Of a DNA stretch of 64,000 nucleotides, positions 17,776 to 26,548 are shown piece by piece (the stretch's first letter is position 1; every line of letters starts with the position of its first letter). Below the pieces are notes generated by a model. That model was not told the DNA's origin and made no database searches. It saw only the letters and a list, made by a program, of their open reading frames with translations. The position numbers were made by a program, and so were the translations under genes. Source of the stretch: JACVRW01 sp963821275 (GTDB taxonomy: Bacteria; Actinomycetota; Thermoleophilia; Solirubrobacterales; Thermoleophilaceae); the NCBI GenBank assembly GCA_963821275.1, contig CAWGDF010000009.1, positions 186,001-250,000 of the forward strand, in the 5' to 3' direction.

Positions 17776-17795
17776 ATCGGCGAGCTTAGCCGCAA

Positions 17796-17816
17796 GCAGC
17801 CGGCTCGGCCGGCTGC
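17796..17816 (-). terminator. candidate stem-loop terminator behind the exported protein gene
   Basis: A perfect 9-bp stem, GCAGCCGGC (17796-17804) with GCCGGCTGC (17808-17816), and a 3-nt loop lie just past the stop of the gene at 17868-18414 and before the next gene start on the same strand (17775). There is no T-tract, so it is either a GC-type terminator or an attenuating hairpin. Confidence 0.4.
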
Positions 17817-17867
17817 GCGCGGATGGCCTTTCTCCGGCCGGGGGCGGCGCTGCCTTGCTACGTGCTG

Positions 17868-18414
17868 TCAGGGAGAGGCGCAGACGGCGTAGGCCCGCAC
17901 CGACACGTTGCCGAGGTCGTCCTCGTTGGAATCGAGGTTGTACGCACGCGCGTACCAGCCGGTGGGCTTGCCGGCCGCGTCGTGCTCGGGCATCGACGTG
18001 GTGGCCATCATGTCCCGGGTCTGCCCGTTGTTGACCTCGAGACCGCCGCCGGTCGCGACCTCGCCCGGCAGGCAGGCGACCGTCTCGGTCTCGCTCTCAT
18101 CCGGGGCGATGAGCTTGAACTCGCTGACGCGCACGATCACCTTCGTCGCCCCCGACGGGCCGGGGACGCCCTGCGCGCCCTGCGCGCCCTGCGGACCCTC
18201 GGGACCGCGCAGCTCTCGCGGGCTGAGACTTCTTGAAGTCGCTCTTGAGCAGCGAACCGCGCTTGACCTTCACCGAGGTCACGGCGTTCTTCTCGAGCTG
18301 CAGGGGACCGACCGAGTTCTTCGGCAGGTTCAGCGCCGCGTAGCTGCTGCCGCCCAGAGCGAGAAACAGCGCCACGGTGGCAATCACGTTGGCATAGGAA
18401 AGACGGGACAACAT
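17868..18414 (-). CDS. exported protein with short collagen-like segment, frameshifted
   Basis: About 181 aa after correcting one extra base near 18216. It begins MLSRLSYANVIATVALFLA, a hydrophobic signal or anchor segment, then GGSSYAALNLPKNSVGPLQL, a start I associate with many Thermoleophilia surface proteins. After the shift, Gly-x-x triplets (GPEGPQGAQGAQGVPGPSG) lead to a beta-rich C-terminal domain with two Cys (VACLPGEVATGGG, AYAVCASP). The AGGAGG ribosome site 7 nt before ATG 18414 makes the start secure. It is likely a secreted or cell-surface protein of unknown function. Both reading frames are well conserved in character, so the indel is probably an error. Confidence 0.75.
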
Positions 18415-18478
18415 GGCTAAGCCTCCTGGTCGTTTGGAGGCCCAACCGGCAGCTCCGCGGCGAATTACGGTCTCGTCT

Positions 18479-19456
18479 TCAGCTGGTTGCCGGCGCTGCC
18501 GCCCCGGCGGGGCGGAACTGGAGCGAGGCCCCGATGGCGCCGCCCAGGTCGCCCAGCTCGGCGAGGAGCACGGGCGGGGGATCGTCGCTCGCGAAGAGGT
18601 GGGGCATCATCGCCTTCTCGATCCGCTCGCGGTAGGGCTCGCCGAGGCGCAGCCCGAGCCCGCCGCCGATGATCACGGCTTCCACATCCAGGACGTTGAG
18701 CGTGGAGGCGACGCCCACGCCGAGCGCCTCGACCGCCTCGTCGATCAGCTTGATGGCCACCTTGTCGCCGTGGTCGAGGGCGCGGGCCCAGATCCCGCTC
18801 GTGAGCCGGTCGCGGCCGCGCTTCTCCATGATCTTGAACAGGTCGGTGTGGTGGCCCTTCTCCTGCTGGTGGCGAGCGCGCTCCTCGAGCGCCTTTCGCC
18901 CGGCGTAGGCCTCCATGCAGCCCCGGCGCCCGCACGGACAGCGGGCGCCGTCCATCTTCACGACCACGTGCCCGATCTCGCCCGCTCCGCCGCGCCCGGC
19001 CCAGGGGCGTCCGTCGAGAACGATCCCGCCGCCCACGCCGGTGCCCCAGAAGACCCCCAGTAGCGAGCGGTAGGGCCGGCCGGCGCCGAGCTCGAACTCG
19101 GCGTCGGTGGCCACGTCCACGTCGTTCTTCAGCTTCACGGGGGCGCCCAGCGCCTGGCTGAGCTCCTGCCCGAGGGGGAACGATCCCTCCCAGCCGGGCA
19201 GGTTGCGGGCGCTGGTGACGATCCCCTTGTCCGAGTCGATGATGCCGGGGGAGCCCACGCCCACACCCTCGAGCTCCGAGGTCTCGACGCCGGCGGCCTC
19301 CGCGGCGCTCCGCGTCGCGGCGGCCATGGCGGCGGCGACATCCGCCGGACCGCCGCTGGTAGGTGTGGGCACCCGGTCCTCGCCCTTGACCTCGCCGGCG
19401 TCGTCCACGACCGCCGTCTGGATCTTGGTGCCGCCCAGATCGATGCCGCCCCTCAT
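18479..19456 (-). CDS. ROK-family sugar kinase (glucokinase-like)
   Basis: 325-aa cytosolic ATP-dependent hexose kinase. The N-terminal phosphate-binding loop is GIDLGGTKIQTAVVD, the ROK catalytic region includes KLKNDVDVATDAEFELGAG, and the ATP site is GVFWGTGVGGGIVLDG. The zinc-binding ROK signature CPCGRRGCMEAYAG is complete. It probably phosphorylates glucose to glucose-6-phosphate for the pentose phosphate genes nearby. It is transcribed away from the ArsR gene. A second ROK kinase is at 20816. GTG/ATG alternatives at the start are not better placed than ATG 19456. Confidence 0.88.
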   Translation of the reverse strand: MRGGIDLGGTKIQTAVVDDAGEVKGEDRVPTPTSGGPADVAAAMAAATRSAAEAAGVETSELEGVGVGSPGIIDSDKGIVTSARNLPGWEGSFPLGQELSQALGAPVKLKNDVDVATDAEFELGAGRPYRSLLGVFWGTGVGGGIVLDGRPWAGRGGAGEIGHVVVKMDGARCPCGRRGCMEAYAGRKALEERARHQQEKGHHTDLFKIMEKRGRDRLTSGIWARALDHGDKVAIKLIDEAVEALGVGVASTLNVLDVEAVIIGGGLGLRLGEPYRERIEKAMMPHLFASDDPPPVLLAELGDLGGAIGASLQFRPAGAAAPATS

Positions 19457-19502
19457 GCCTCCCCGACGCTACCGGGTCGAGAGCAGACACGCGACCTGCC
19501 GC

Positions 19503-19531
19503 TTGACAGGAGCATGGCGTAAGTCTACACT
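19503..19531 (+). promoter_or_regulatory. promoter of the ArsR gene
   Basis: A consensus TTGACA (19503-19508), 17-base spacer and TACACT (19526-19531) form an excellent -35/-10 pair. Transcription would begin at about 19538-19540, that is, on or just before the GTG start codon at 19540, so the message is predicted to be leaderless. Confidence 0.65.
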
Positions 19532-19542
19532 AACCGTTAGTG
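19528..19542. promoter_or_regulatory. palindromic operator over -10 and start codon of ArsR gene
   Basis: The perfect inverted repeat CACTAAC-C-GTTAGTG overlaps the -10 hexamer and ends in the GTG start codon of the ArsR gene. Size, symmetry and position fit an autoregulatory ArsR operator that blocks polymerase access. Confidence 0.65.
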
Positions 19543-19848
19543 ACCACTTACCAGAACGGCCTGAACGCCCTCGGGGATCCAACCCGCAGGGCGCTCTTCG
19601 AGGAGCTCGCGCGGCGACCCCGGCCGGTGGGCGAGCTGGCGGAGCGGTTTCCGGTCAGCCGCCCGGCCGTCTCCCAGCACCTCAAGGTGCTGAAGGACGC
19701 GGGGCTCGTGAGCGACCGCCGCGAGGGGAGCCGGCGCGTGTACCGCGTCGACCCGCGCGGAGTCGGAGCGATGCGGGCGTACTTCGACCGTTTCTGGCAC
19801 GAGGCTCTGGCCGCCTTCGAGGACGCGGCCGAGCGGAAGGGAGATTGA
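19540..19848 (+). CDS. ArsR-family transcriptional repressor
   Basis: 102-aa winged-helix regulator: LNALGDPTRRALFEELARR, then the recognition helix region VSRPAVSQHLKVLKDAGLV and the beta-wing SDRREGSRRVYRVD. No arsenic-type Cys motif (CVC) is present in the recognition helix, so it belongs to the non-metal group of ArsR proteins that commonly accompany SRPBCC genes. GTG 19540 lies inside a palindromic operator and next to the predicted transcription start, implying autoregulation and leaderless translation. Its TGA overlaps the ATG of the SRPBCC gene by one base. Confidence 0.9.
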   Translation: MTTYQNGLNALGDPTRRALFEELARRPRPVGELAERFPVSRPAVSQHLKVLKDAGLVSDRREGSRRVYRVDPRGVGAMRAYFDRFWHEALAAFEDAAERKGD

Positions 19849-20324
19849 TGACGGCACCGGCAAAGCAGGGCGCGACCTCGGTCCGCCATTCCGTGACCGT
19901 GGGACTGCCGCCCGAGAAGGCCTTCGAGCTGTTCACCGACCGGATGGACGACTGGTGGCCGAGCGACAGCCACAGCATCCTCGAGGGGCCGACGGTCGGC
20001 ACAATCGAGCCGTTCGTGGGCGGACGCTGGTACGACCGCGCCGAGGACGGCACCGAGTGCAACATCGGCACCGTGCTGGTGTGGGATCCGCCCGCGCGGG
20101 TGGTGTTCGCCTGGCGGCTCACGCCGGCGTGGGAGTACGAGACCGACCTCCAGAGGTGCACCGAGGTGGACGTGACCTTCGCCGCAGAGGGCGCGGGCAC
20201 CGTGGTGACCCTGGAGCACCGCGGCTTCGAGAGCTACGGCGAGCCCGGCGCGGCCATGCGCGATCAGGTCGGCGCCGATGACGGCTGGCCGCAGCTGCTG
20301 CGCCTGTACGCCGCGGCCGCGTAG
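19848..20324 (+). CDS. SRPBCC (AHSA1-like) domain protein
   Basis: 158-aa START-like helix-grip protein: SVTVGLPPEKAFELFTDRMDDWWP, then GTIEPFVGGRWYDRAEDGTE, VLVWDPPARVVFAWRLTP and TVVTLEHRGFESYGE. ArsR plus AHSA1 pairs are common in bacteria, where the helix-grip partner is thought to bind a small hydrophobic ligand or act as a ligand-dependent co-regulator. It overlaps the ArsR gene by one base (TGATG), so it is made from the same autoregulated message. The ligand is unknown. Confidence 0.88.
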   Translation: MTAPAKQGATSVRHSVTVGLPPEKAFELFTDRMDDWWPSDSHSILEGPTVGTIEPFVGGRWYDRAEDGTECNIGTVLVWDPPARVVFAWRLTPAWEYETDLQRCTEVDVTFAAEGAGTVVTLEHRGFESYGEPGAAMRDQVGADDGWPQLLRLYAAAA

Positions 20325-20360
20325 ACACGGGGGGCTGGCCCGGGCTGCGAGACTCGGGCC

Positions 20361-20813
20361 ATGCCCAACCTCATCGAGCCGGACTTCGACGCCGAGCGGG
20401 ACGACGGCCGCTTCCGCTGGCGCCGCGCCCGACTCGGGCGTCAGGCCGGATCCGACCAGCTCGGCGCGTCGCTGTTCGAGCTGCCTCCCGGGGCGGCCAG
20501 CTTTCCGCTGCACGCGCACTACGCAAACGAGGAGCTGCTGCTGGTGCTCGAGGGCGAGCCCACCCTTCGGACGCTCGAGGGCGTGCGCCCGCTCGAGCGC
20601 GGGGAGGTGGTGGCCTGTCCGGCGGGCCGGCGCGGGGCGCATGAGTTGCGCAATGAAACAGACGCTCCGGTCCGGATACTCATCGTGAGCACCATGCGCG
20701 CTCCGGACATCAACGAGTTCCCCGACAGCGGCGAGTTCTGGGTGCGCGACTACGCACCCGGCACCGAGGCTCCACCCGGCGCCCTCGACCGGCACCTAGA
20801 GGCCGGGGACTGA
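20361..20813 (+). CDS. cupin-domain protein
   Basis: 150-aa protein with one cupin beta-barrel. Motif 1 is GAASFPLHAHYANEELLLVLEGEPTL, with two His and a Glu as likely metal ligands; motif 2 is RPLERGEVVACPAGRRGAHEL, with the fourth ligand His. The C-terminal tail (EFPDSGEFWVRDYAPG) resembles cupins annotated as putative sugar-phosphate or quercetinase-like proteins. It ends 2 bp before the second ROK kinase, so it may be the first gene of the pentose phosphate operon. Enzymatic activity is not predictable. Confidence 0.85.
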   Translation: MPNLIEPDFDAERDDGRFRWRRARLGRQAGSDQLGASLFELPPGAASFPLHAHYANEELLLVLEGEPTLRTLEGVRPLERGEVVACPAGRRGAHELRNETDAPVRILIVSTMRAPDINEFPDSGEFWVRDYAPGTEAPPGALDRHLEAGD

Positions 20814-20815
20814 GC

Positions 20816-21811
20816 GTGGTCCTCGGCGTAGACGTTGGGGGAACCAAGGTCGCCGTCGGGGCGGTCGACGGCGTCAACGTTCTGGAGCAGAACGAAGAGC
20901 CCACGCTCACCGAGAGCACCGAGGCGCTGCTGGACGGCATCGAGTCGGTCGTGCGCAGCGTGATCGGAGTGGCCGGCGAGCCGGAGGCGATCGGCGTGGG
21001 CGTGCCCTCGCAGATCGAGTTCGCCACCGGGACGGTGGAGACCAGCGTGAACATCCCGCTCACCGGCGTCTCGCTGCGCGATGAGCTGGGCCGGCGCTTC
21101 GAGCTCCCCGTGTTCGTGGACAACGACGCCAACTGCGCTGCGCTGGCCGAGTCGCACCTGGTCGGCGTGCCCAACCTGGTGATGCTCACCCTCGGCACCG
21201 GGGTCGGTGGCGGCGTGGTCATCGCCCACAAGACCTTCCGCGGGGCACACGGGCTGGGCGCCGAGCTGGGCCATTTCGCGATCAACCCCGACGGTCCGCC
21301 CTGCCCCGGCAACTGCCCGAACCGGGGCTGCCTCGAGGCCTACTGCTCGGGCCAGGCGCTCGAGCGCGACGCCACCGAGCTGGCCGTGGACACGGCCGGC
21401 AGCCGGCTCGCCTCGCTGATCGGCGACGACGGCAAGGTCTCGGGTCACGTGCTGGTGGCCGCGGCGGATGAGGGCGACCCGGATGCCCTGCTGCTGTTCG
21501 AGAACTTCGCCCGCATGCTGGGCATAGGACTGGCCGGCTACGTCAACGTCTTCGAGCCCGACCGGCTTGCCGTGGGCGGGGGCCTCTCCCGCGCCGCGCA
21601 CCTCTTCCTCGACCGGGCCAAGCGCGAGGCCGCCACGCGGGCGCTGCCCGCGCTGTGGCGGCGCACGACGATCGCTCCGGCCGAGGGTGGCGCCGACGCC
21701 GGCGTGATCGGGGCGGCGGTCCTGGCCGCGCAGGAGGTGGGAGGTGCAACGCCCGGGCCGCCCCGCGATACTGGAAGGGCCAGGGCCACCGCGACCGAGG
21801 GAGCCGAATGA
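20816..21811 (+). CDS. ROK-family glucokinase
   Basis: 331-aa ATP-dependent hexose kinase. Phosphate loop LGVDVGGTKVAVGAVD is at the N-terminus, the catalytic base region is VFVDNDANCAALAE, the ATP site is TLGTGVGGGVVIAH, the hexose-contact Glu and His lie in LGAELGHFAINPDG, and the zinc motif is CPGNCPNRGCLEAYC. GTG 20816 follows the cupin stop by 2 bp; its own stop overlaps the transketolase ATG (ATGA). The position at the head of tkt, tal-pgi, gnd, zwf and opcA strongly suggests it supplies glucose-6-phosphate to that pathway. Confidence 0.9.
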   Translation: MVLGVDVGGTKVAVGAVDGVNVLEQNEEPTLTESTEALLDGIESVVRSVIGVAGEPEAIGVGVPSQIEFATGTVETSVNIPLTGVSLRDELGRRFELPVFVDNDANCAALAESHLVGVPNLVMLTLGTGVGGGVVIAHKTFRGAHGLGAELGHFAINPDGPPCPGNCPNRGCLEAYCSGQALERDATELAVDTAGSRLASLIGDDGKVSGHVLVAAADEGDPDALLLFENFARMLGIGLAGYVNVFEPDRLAVGGGLSRAAHLFLDRAKREAATRALPALWRRTTIAPAEGGADAGVIGAAVLAAQEVGGATPGPPRDTGRARATATEGAE

Positions 21812-23841
21812 CCACCGCCACGTCCTCCGCGCTCGACGAGCTGTGTGTGAACACCATCCGCACGCTGTCCATGGACGCGGTGGAGAAGGCGAAGTCGGGT
21901 CATCCGGGCGCCCCGATGGGACTCGCGCCGCTGGCCTACGTGCTCTACACGCGGCTGATGAAGCACAGCCCCGAGCAGCCTGCCTGGTTCGACCGCGACC
22001 GCTTCGTACTTTCGGCCGGTCACGCCTCGATGCTGCTCTACTCGATGCTCTACCTGAGCGGCTACGGCCTCACCCTCGAGGACCTCGAGCGTTTCCGGCA
22101 GCTGAACAGCCCCACCGCCGGCCACCCGGAGTACGGGCACGCCCACGGGATCGAGGCCACCACCGGGCCGCTGGGCCAGGGGCTCTCGATGTCGGTGGGC
22201 CTGGCCCTGGCCGAGGCCATGCTGGCGGCGCGCTTCAACCGGCCCGGCCACGAGATCGTCGACCACCGCACCTACGTCATCGCCAGCGACGGCGACCTCC
22301 AGGAGGGGGTCGCCTCGGAGGCCTCCTCGCTGGCCGGGCACCTGGGCCTGGGCAAGCTCACGGTGTTCTACGACAACAACCACATCCAGCTGGCGGGCGA
22401 GACCGCGATGGCCTTCAGCGAGAACGTGGGCGAGCGTTACGAGGCCTACGGCTGGCACGTGCAGGACGTGGGCGAGGACCTGTCCCTGGACCGCCTGGCC
22501 GGAGCGGCGGAGGCCGCGCGCGACGTGGCGGACCGCCCCTCGCTCGTGATGGTCCGCTCCCACATCGGCTACGGCTCGCCGCACAAGCAGGACACCTCCA
22601 AGGCGCACGGCTCCCCCCTGGGCGAGGAGGAGGTGGCGCTCACCAAGGAGGGCTACGGCTGGGATCCGGACGCGCACTTCCTGGTCCCGGAGGACGTGCA
22701 GGCGCGCTTCCGGGAGGTGTCCGACCAGGGCAGGGAGCGGGCCGAGGAGTGGAAGCAGCGCCTCGACGCCTACTCGTCGGCCGAGCCGGAGGCCTACGAG
22801 CAGCTGCGGCTGGTGATGGAAGGACGGCTGCCCGAGGGGTGGGACTCCAACGTGCCCACCTTCCGCCCCGAGGAGGGCATGATCGCCACCCGCAAGGCCT
22901 CCTCGAAGGTGATCCAGTGGGCTGCGGCGGCCGTGCCCCAGCTCGTGAGCGGCTCCGCCGACCTCGAGCCCTCCACCCTGACGCTGATCGAGGACGGCGG
23001 GTCGGTGGAGCCGGGCGACTACAGCGGGCGCAACGTCCACTACGGCGTGCGCGAGCACGCCATGGGCGCGATCGTCAACGGCCTCAACCTGCACGGGCTG
23101 CGGGCCTTCGGCTCCACCTTCTTCAACTTCCTGGACTACATGAAGGCCGCCGTCCGCCTGGCGGCGCTGATGCGCCTGCCCTCGATCTTCGTGTTCACGC
23201 ACGACTCGATCGGCCTGGGCGAGGACGGGCCCACCCACCAGCCCATCGAGCAGCTGGCGATTCTGCGCGCGACCCCCAACACCTACGCGGTGCGGCCCGC
23301 GGGCGGCAACGAGACCGCGCTCGGCTGGCGCTTCGCGATCGCGCAGACCGAGACGCCCGTGGCGCTCGTGCTCAGCCGTCAGGGACTGCCGGTGTGGAAT
23401 CCGAGCGCAGTCCCCTCCGACGCGATCGACCGCGGCGCCTACGTGCTGCGCGAGTCCTACAAGGAGGGCGAGCCCGACCTGATCCTGATCGGGACCGGGT
23501 CGGAGGTGCACATCTGCACGGCGGCGGCCGACCTGCTCGAGGCCGACGGCGTCGCCACGCGAGTGGTGTCCGCCCCCTGCCTCGACCGCTTCGCCGAGCA
23601 GGACCAGGACTACCGCGACAGCATCCTGCCGCCGTCGGTGCGCGCCCGGGTCTCCGTCGAGGCCGCCTCGGCGCTGGGCTGGAGCACGTGGACCACCGAG
23701 GAGGGCGAGCAGATCGCGATGACGACCTTCGGTGCCTCGGCGCCCGCCCACGATCTGTACGAGCATTTCGGCTTCACGCCCGAGCGCGTGGCCGAGCGCG
23801 GCAGGGCGGTGGTCGAACGCCTCGGGGCCACGGCGAGCTGA
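21808..23841 (+). CDS. tkt: transketolase
   Basis: 677-aa thiamine-diphosphate enzyme moving two-carbon ketol units between sugar phosphates in the non-oxidative pentose phosphate pathway. N-terminal SMDAVEKAKSGHPGAPMGLA and the ThDP-binding YVIASDGDLQEGVASEA ... FYDNNHIQLAG are diagnostic. The middle domain has GSADLEPSTLTLIE and VHYGVREHAMGAIVNG with the catalytic Glu, plus FTHDSIGLGEDGPTHQPIEQLA. A C-terminal regulatory-type domain closes it. The ATG overlaps the glucokinase stop; tal-pgi follows after 13 bp with an AGAGGAG ribosome site. Confidence 0.96.
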   Translation: MTTATSSALDELCVNTIRTLSMDAVEKAKSGHPGAPMGLAPLAYVLYTRLMKHSPEQPAWFDRDRFVLSAGHASMLLYSMLYLSGYGLTLEDLERFRQLNSPTAGHPEYGHAHGIEATTGPLGQGLSMSVGLALAEAMLAARFNRPGHEIVDHRTYVIASDGDLQEGVASEASSLAGHLGLGKLTVFYDNNHIQLAGETAMAFSENVGERYEAYGWHVQDVGEDLSLDRLAGAAEAARDVADRPSLVMVRSHIGYGSPHKQDTSKAHGSPLGEEEVALTKEGYGWDPDAHFLVPEDVQARFREVSDQGRERAEEWKQRLDAYSSAEPEAYEQLRLVMEGRLPEGWDSNVPTFRPEEGMIATRKASSKVIQWAAAAVPQLVSGSADLEPSTLTLIEDGGSVEPGDYSGRNVHYGVREHAMGAIVNGLNLHGLRAFGSTFFNFLDYMKAAVRLAALMRLPSIFVFTHDSIGLGEDGPTHQPIEQLAILRATPNTYAVRPAGGNETALGWRFAIAQTETPVALVLSRQGLPVWNPSAVPSDAIDRGAYVLRESYKEGEPDLILIGTGSEVHICTAAADLLEADGVATRVVSAPCLDRFAEQDQDYRDSILPPSVRARVSVEAASALGWSTWTTEEGEQIAMTTFGASAPAHDLYEHFGFTPERVAERGRAVVERLGATAS

Positions 23842-23854
23842 GAGGAGCGATCGG

Positions 23855-26548
23855 ATGAGCGTCGAGCAGGCGGTGAACGAACGGCTGGCGGCGCTCACGG
23901 CGGCGGGCACGAGCGTCTGGCTGGACCAGATCCGCCGCACCCTGATCACGAGCGGCGAGCTCGGGCGGCTGGTGACAGAGGACTCGCTGCGCGGCGTGAC
24001 CTCCAACCCCGCGATCTTCGAGAAGGCCATCCTGGGCTCGACCGACTACGACGACCAGATCGAGAGCCTGGCCGGCGAGGGGGTCGACTCCGAGGGCATC
24101 TACGAGGCGATCGCCATCGAGGACGTGCAGCTGGCCTGCGACGTGTTCCGGCCGCTGTGGGAGGAGTCCGGGAAGGGCGACGGGTTCGTCTCATTGGAGG
24201 TCGGGCCGGCCGCGGCCCACGACACCGCCGAGACCATCCGCCAGGCGCGCGACTTCTGGGGCCGGGTGGAGCGGCCCAACCTGCTGATCAAGATCCCGGG
24301 GACCGACGAGGGGCTGCCGGCAATCGAGCAGGCGCTCTCCGAGGGCATCAACGTGAACATCACGCTGCTGTTCAGCGTCGAGGCCTACGAGCGGGTCATG
24401 GAGGCCTACATCCGCGGGCTCGAGCGCCGGCACGCCGACGGAGGCTCCCTAGACATCGCGTCGGTCGCGAGCTTCTTCGTCTCCCGGGTCGACACCGAGG
24501 TGGACAAGCGGCTCGACGAGCTCGGGCGCCCCGATCTGCGCGGGACGGCCGCGGTGGCCAACGCGCGGGTCGCCTACCGCCGTTTCGGCGAGGTCTTCGG
24601 CGGCGACCGCTTCGCCGAGCTGCGCGAGGCAGGCTGCCCAGTCCAGCGGCCGCTGTGGGCCTCGACCGGCGTTAAGGACCCGCACTACCCGGAGACCAAG
24701 TACGTCGCCACCCTCATCGCGCCCCACACGGTCAACACCATGCCGATGGCGACCCTGCTGGCGTGCAAGGACCAGCTCGAGGTCACGGGCGGCACCGCGG
24801 AGCAGGACCCGAGCGCCGAGCTGAACGCGCTGGCCGAGGCCGGCATCGACCTGAAGGACGTGACCGACAAGCTCCTGCGCGACGGGATCGAGAAGTTCAT
24901 CGAGCCCTTCGACAAGCTGTTGGAGAGCATCGAGCTCACGCGCGAGGGCATCGTCACCGACCGCCCCAAGACCATCCGCTCCTCGATCCCCGACGAGCTC
25001 GAGCCGCCGCTGGTCGAGCGGGTGCGGGCGGCGGAGTCGGAGGGCGTTGCCCGCCGGGTCTGGCAGCGAGACGAGGCGCTCTGGGGCGGCCCCGGCGTGC
25101 CGGAGATCGCCAACCGCCTGGGCTGGCTCACGATCAGCGAGAAGATGCTGGAGCACGCGGAGGAGCTCACGGCGTTCGCCGCCGACTGCCGGGCCTCGGG
25201 CCTGACCGACGTCGTGCTGCTCGGCATGGGCGGCTCCTCGCTCGGCCCCGAGGTGATCCGCCGGAGCTACGGCGAGATCCCGGACGCCCTGCGGCTGCAC
25301 GTGCTCGACTCCACCGACCCGGGCGCCGTGCTGTCGGTCGAGCGCGCCGTCGACCTCGAGCGCACGCTGTTCCTCGTGTCCTCGAAGTCCGGCGGCACGA
25401 TCGAGACGCTGTCCCACATGCGCTACTTCTTCGAGCGCAACGGGCGGGACGGAAGCCGCTTCGTGGCGATCACCGATCCCGGCAGCCCGCTCGTGGACCT
25501 CGCGCGCGAGCGGGGCTTCCTGCGCGTGTTCGAGAACGACCCCGACATCGGCGGCCGCTACTCGGTCCTCTCCTACTTCGGGCTGGTGCCGGCGGCCCTC
25601 GCGGGCGTGAACATCGAGGCGATGCTCCACCGCTGCCAGGTCGCCGAGCAGAACTGCGCGGCCTTCGGCGCCGGCGCGGCCAACTCCGGCCTCTGGCTCG
25701 GAGTGCTGATGGGAGAGCTCGCGCTGCAGGGGCGGGACAAGCTCACCTTCGTGGTCTCCGAGCCGATCGGGAGCTTCGGGCTCTGGGTGGAGCAGCTGAT
25801 CGCCGAGTCGACCGGAAAGCAGGGCAAGGGCATCCTGCCGGTCGCCGGCGAGCCGCTCGGCGAGCCCGCGGTCTACGGGGACGACCGGGTCTTTGCCTAC
25901 CTGCGCAACCCCGAGCAACCGGACGAGCAGCAGGAGGAGCGCATGCAGGCGCTCGCCCGGGCCGGCCACCCGACCGTCACCCTGGCGGTCCACGGCGCCG
26001 CCGACCTGGGCCGCATCATCTTCTTCTCCGAATTCGCCACGGCGGTGGCCGGCTCGGTCCTGGGCATCAACCCCTTCGACCAGCCGAACGTGCAGGAGGC
26101 CAAGGACAACACCGCGCGCGTGCTGGCCGAGGGCCTGCCCGAGCTGGACCCGGGCGACCTCGACGATCTTCTCGACCAGGCGGCCCCGCCGCACTACGTC
26201 GCGATCATGGCCTACGTCGAGCCGACGCCGGCGTTCGACGCGGCGGCCGAGGAGCTGCGCGCGAGGATCCGCGAGCGGACACGGGCGACGACGACCTTCG
26301 GCTACGGGCCGCGCTACCTGCACTCGACCGGGCAGATGCACAAGGGCGGGCCACCCACCGGGCTCTTCCTCCAGCTCGTGCACGACGGCGAGGAGGACGT
26401 GGAGATCCCGGAGGGCGGCTACACGTTCGGGCACCTGAAGACGGCCCAGGCCGTCGGCGACCTGCAAACACTGCGCGATCACGGCCTGCCCGCCGTGCAG
26501 GTGCGCTTGGAAGGCAATGCCGCAGACGCGGTGAGGAGGCTGATCTGA
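23855..26548 (+). CDS. tal-pgi: fused transaldolase-glucose-6-phosphate isomerase
   Basis: 897-aa bifunctional protein. The N-terminal 370 or so residues are a transaldolase: LRGVTSNPAIFEKAI, the Schiff-base Lys within NLLIKIPGTDEG, INVNITLLFSVEAYERV, and LWASTGVKDPHYPETKYV. The C-terminal 500 residues are phosphoglucose isomerase: VLLGMGGSSLGPEVIRRSYG, LFLVSSKSGGTIET, the Glu in EPIGSFGLWVEQLIAES, and YGPRYLHSTGQMHKGGPP. Such fusions are known in several bacteria. Joining the two activities links the glycolytic isomerase and the pentose pathway in one polypeptide. ATG 23855 follows a strong ribosome site; the TGA overlaps the gnd ATG by one base. Confidence 0.95.
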   Translation: MSVEQAVNERLAALTAAGTSVWLDQIRRTLITSGELGRLVTEDSLRGVTSNPAIFEKAILGSTDYDDQIESLAGEGVDSEGIYEAIAIEDVQLACDVFRPLWEESGKGDGFVSLEVGPAAAHDTAETIRQARDFWGRVERPNLLIKIPGTDEGLPAIEQALSEGINVNITLLFSVEAYERVMEAYIRGLERRHADGGSLDIASVASFFVSRVDTEVDKRLDELGRPDLRGTAAVANARVAYRRFGEVFGGDRFAELREAGCPVQRPLWASTGVKDPHYPETKYVATLIAPHTVNTMPMATLLACKDQLEVTGGTAEQDPSAELNALAEAGIDLKDVTDKLLRDGIEKFIEPFDKLLESIELTREGIVTDRPKTIRSSIPDELEPPLVERVRAAESEGVARRVWQRDEALWGGPGVPEIANRLGWLTISEKMLEHAEELTAFAADCRASGLTDVVLLGMGGSSLGPEVIRRSYGEIPDALRLHVLDSTDPGAVLSVERAVDLERTLFLVSSKSGGTIETLSHMRYFFERNGRDGSRFVAITDPGSPLVDLARERGFLRVFENDPDIGGRYSVLSYFGLVPAALAGVNIEAMLHRCQVAEQNCAAFGAGAANSGLWLGVLMGELALQGRDKLTFVVSEPIGSFGLWVEQLIAESTGKQGKGILPVAGEPLGEPAVYGDDRVFAYLRNPEQPDEQQEERMQALARAGHPTVTLAVHGAADLGRIIFFSEFATAVAGSVLGINPFDQPNVQEAKDNTARVLAEGLPELDPGDLDDLLDQAAPPHYVAIMAYVEPTPAFDAAAEELRARIRERTRATTTFGYGPRYLHSTGQMHKGGPPTGLFLQLVHDGEEDVEIPEGGYTFGHLKTAQAVGDLQTLRDHGLPAVQVRLEGNAADAVRRLI

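Noticed and set aside
24449..26482. 677-aa minus-strand frame across tal-pgi
   Set aside because: The opposite strand encodes an intact transaldolase-isomerase; the frame has no domain and mirrors the codon bias.
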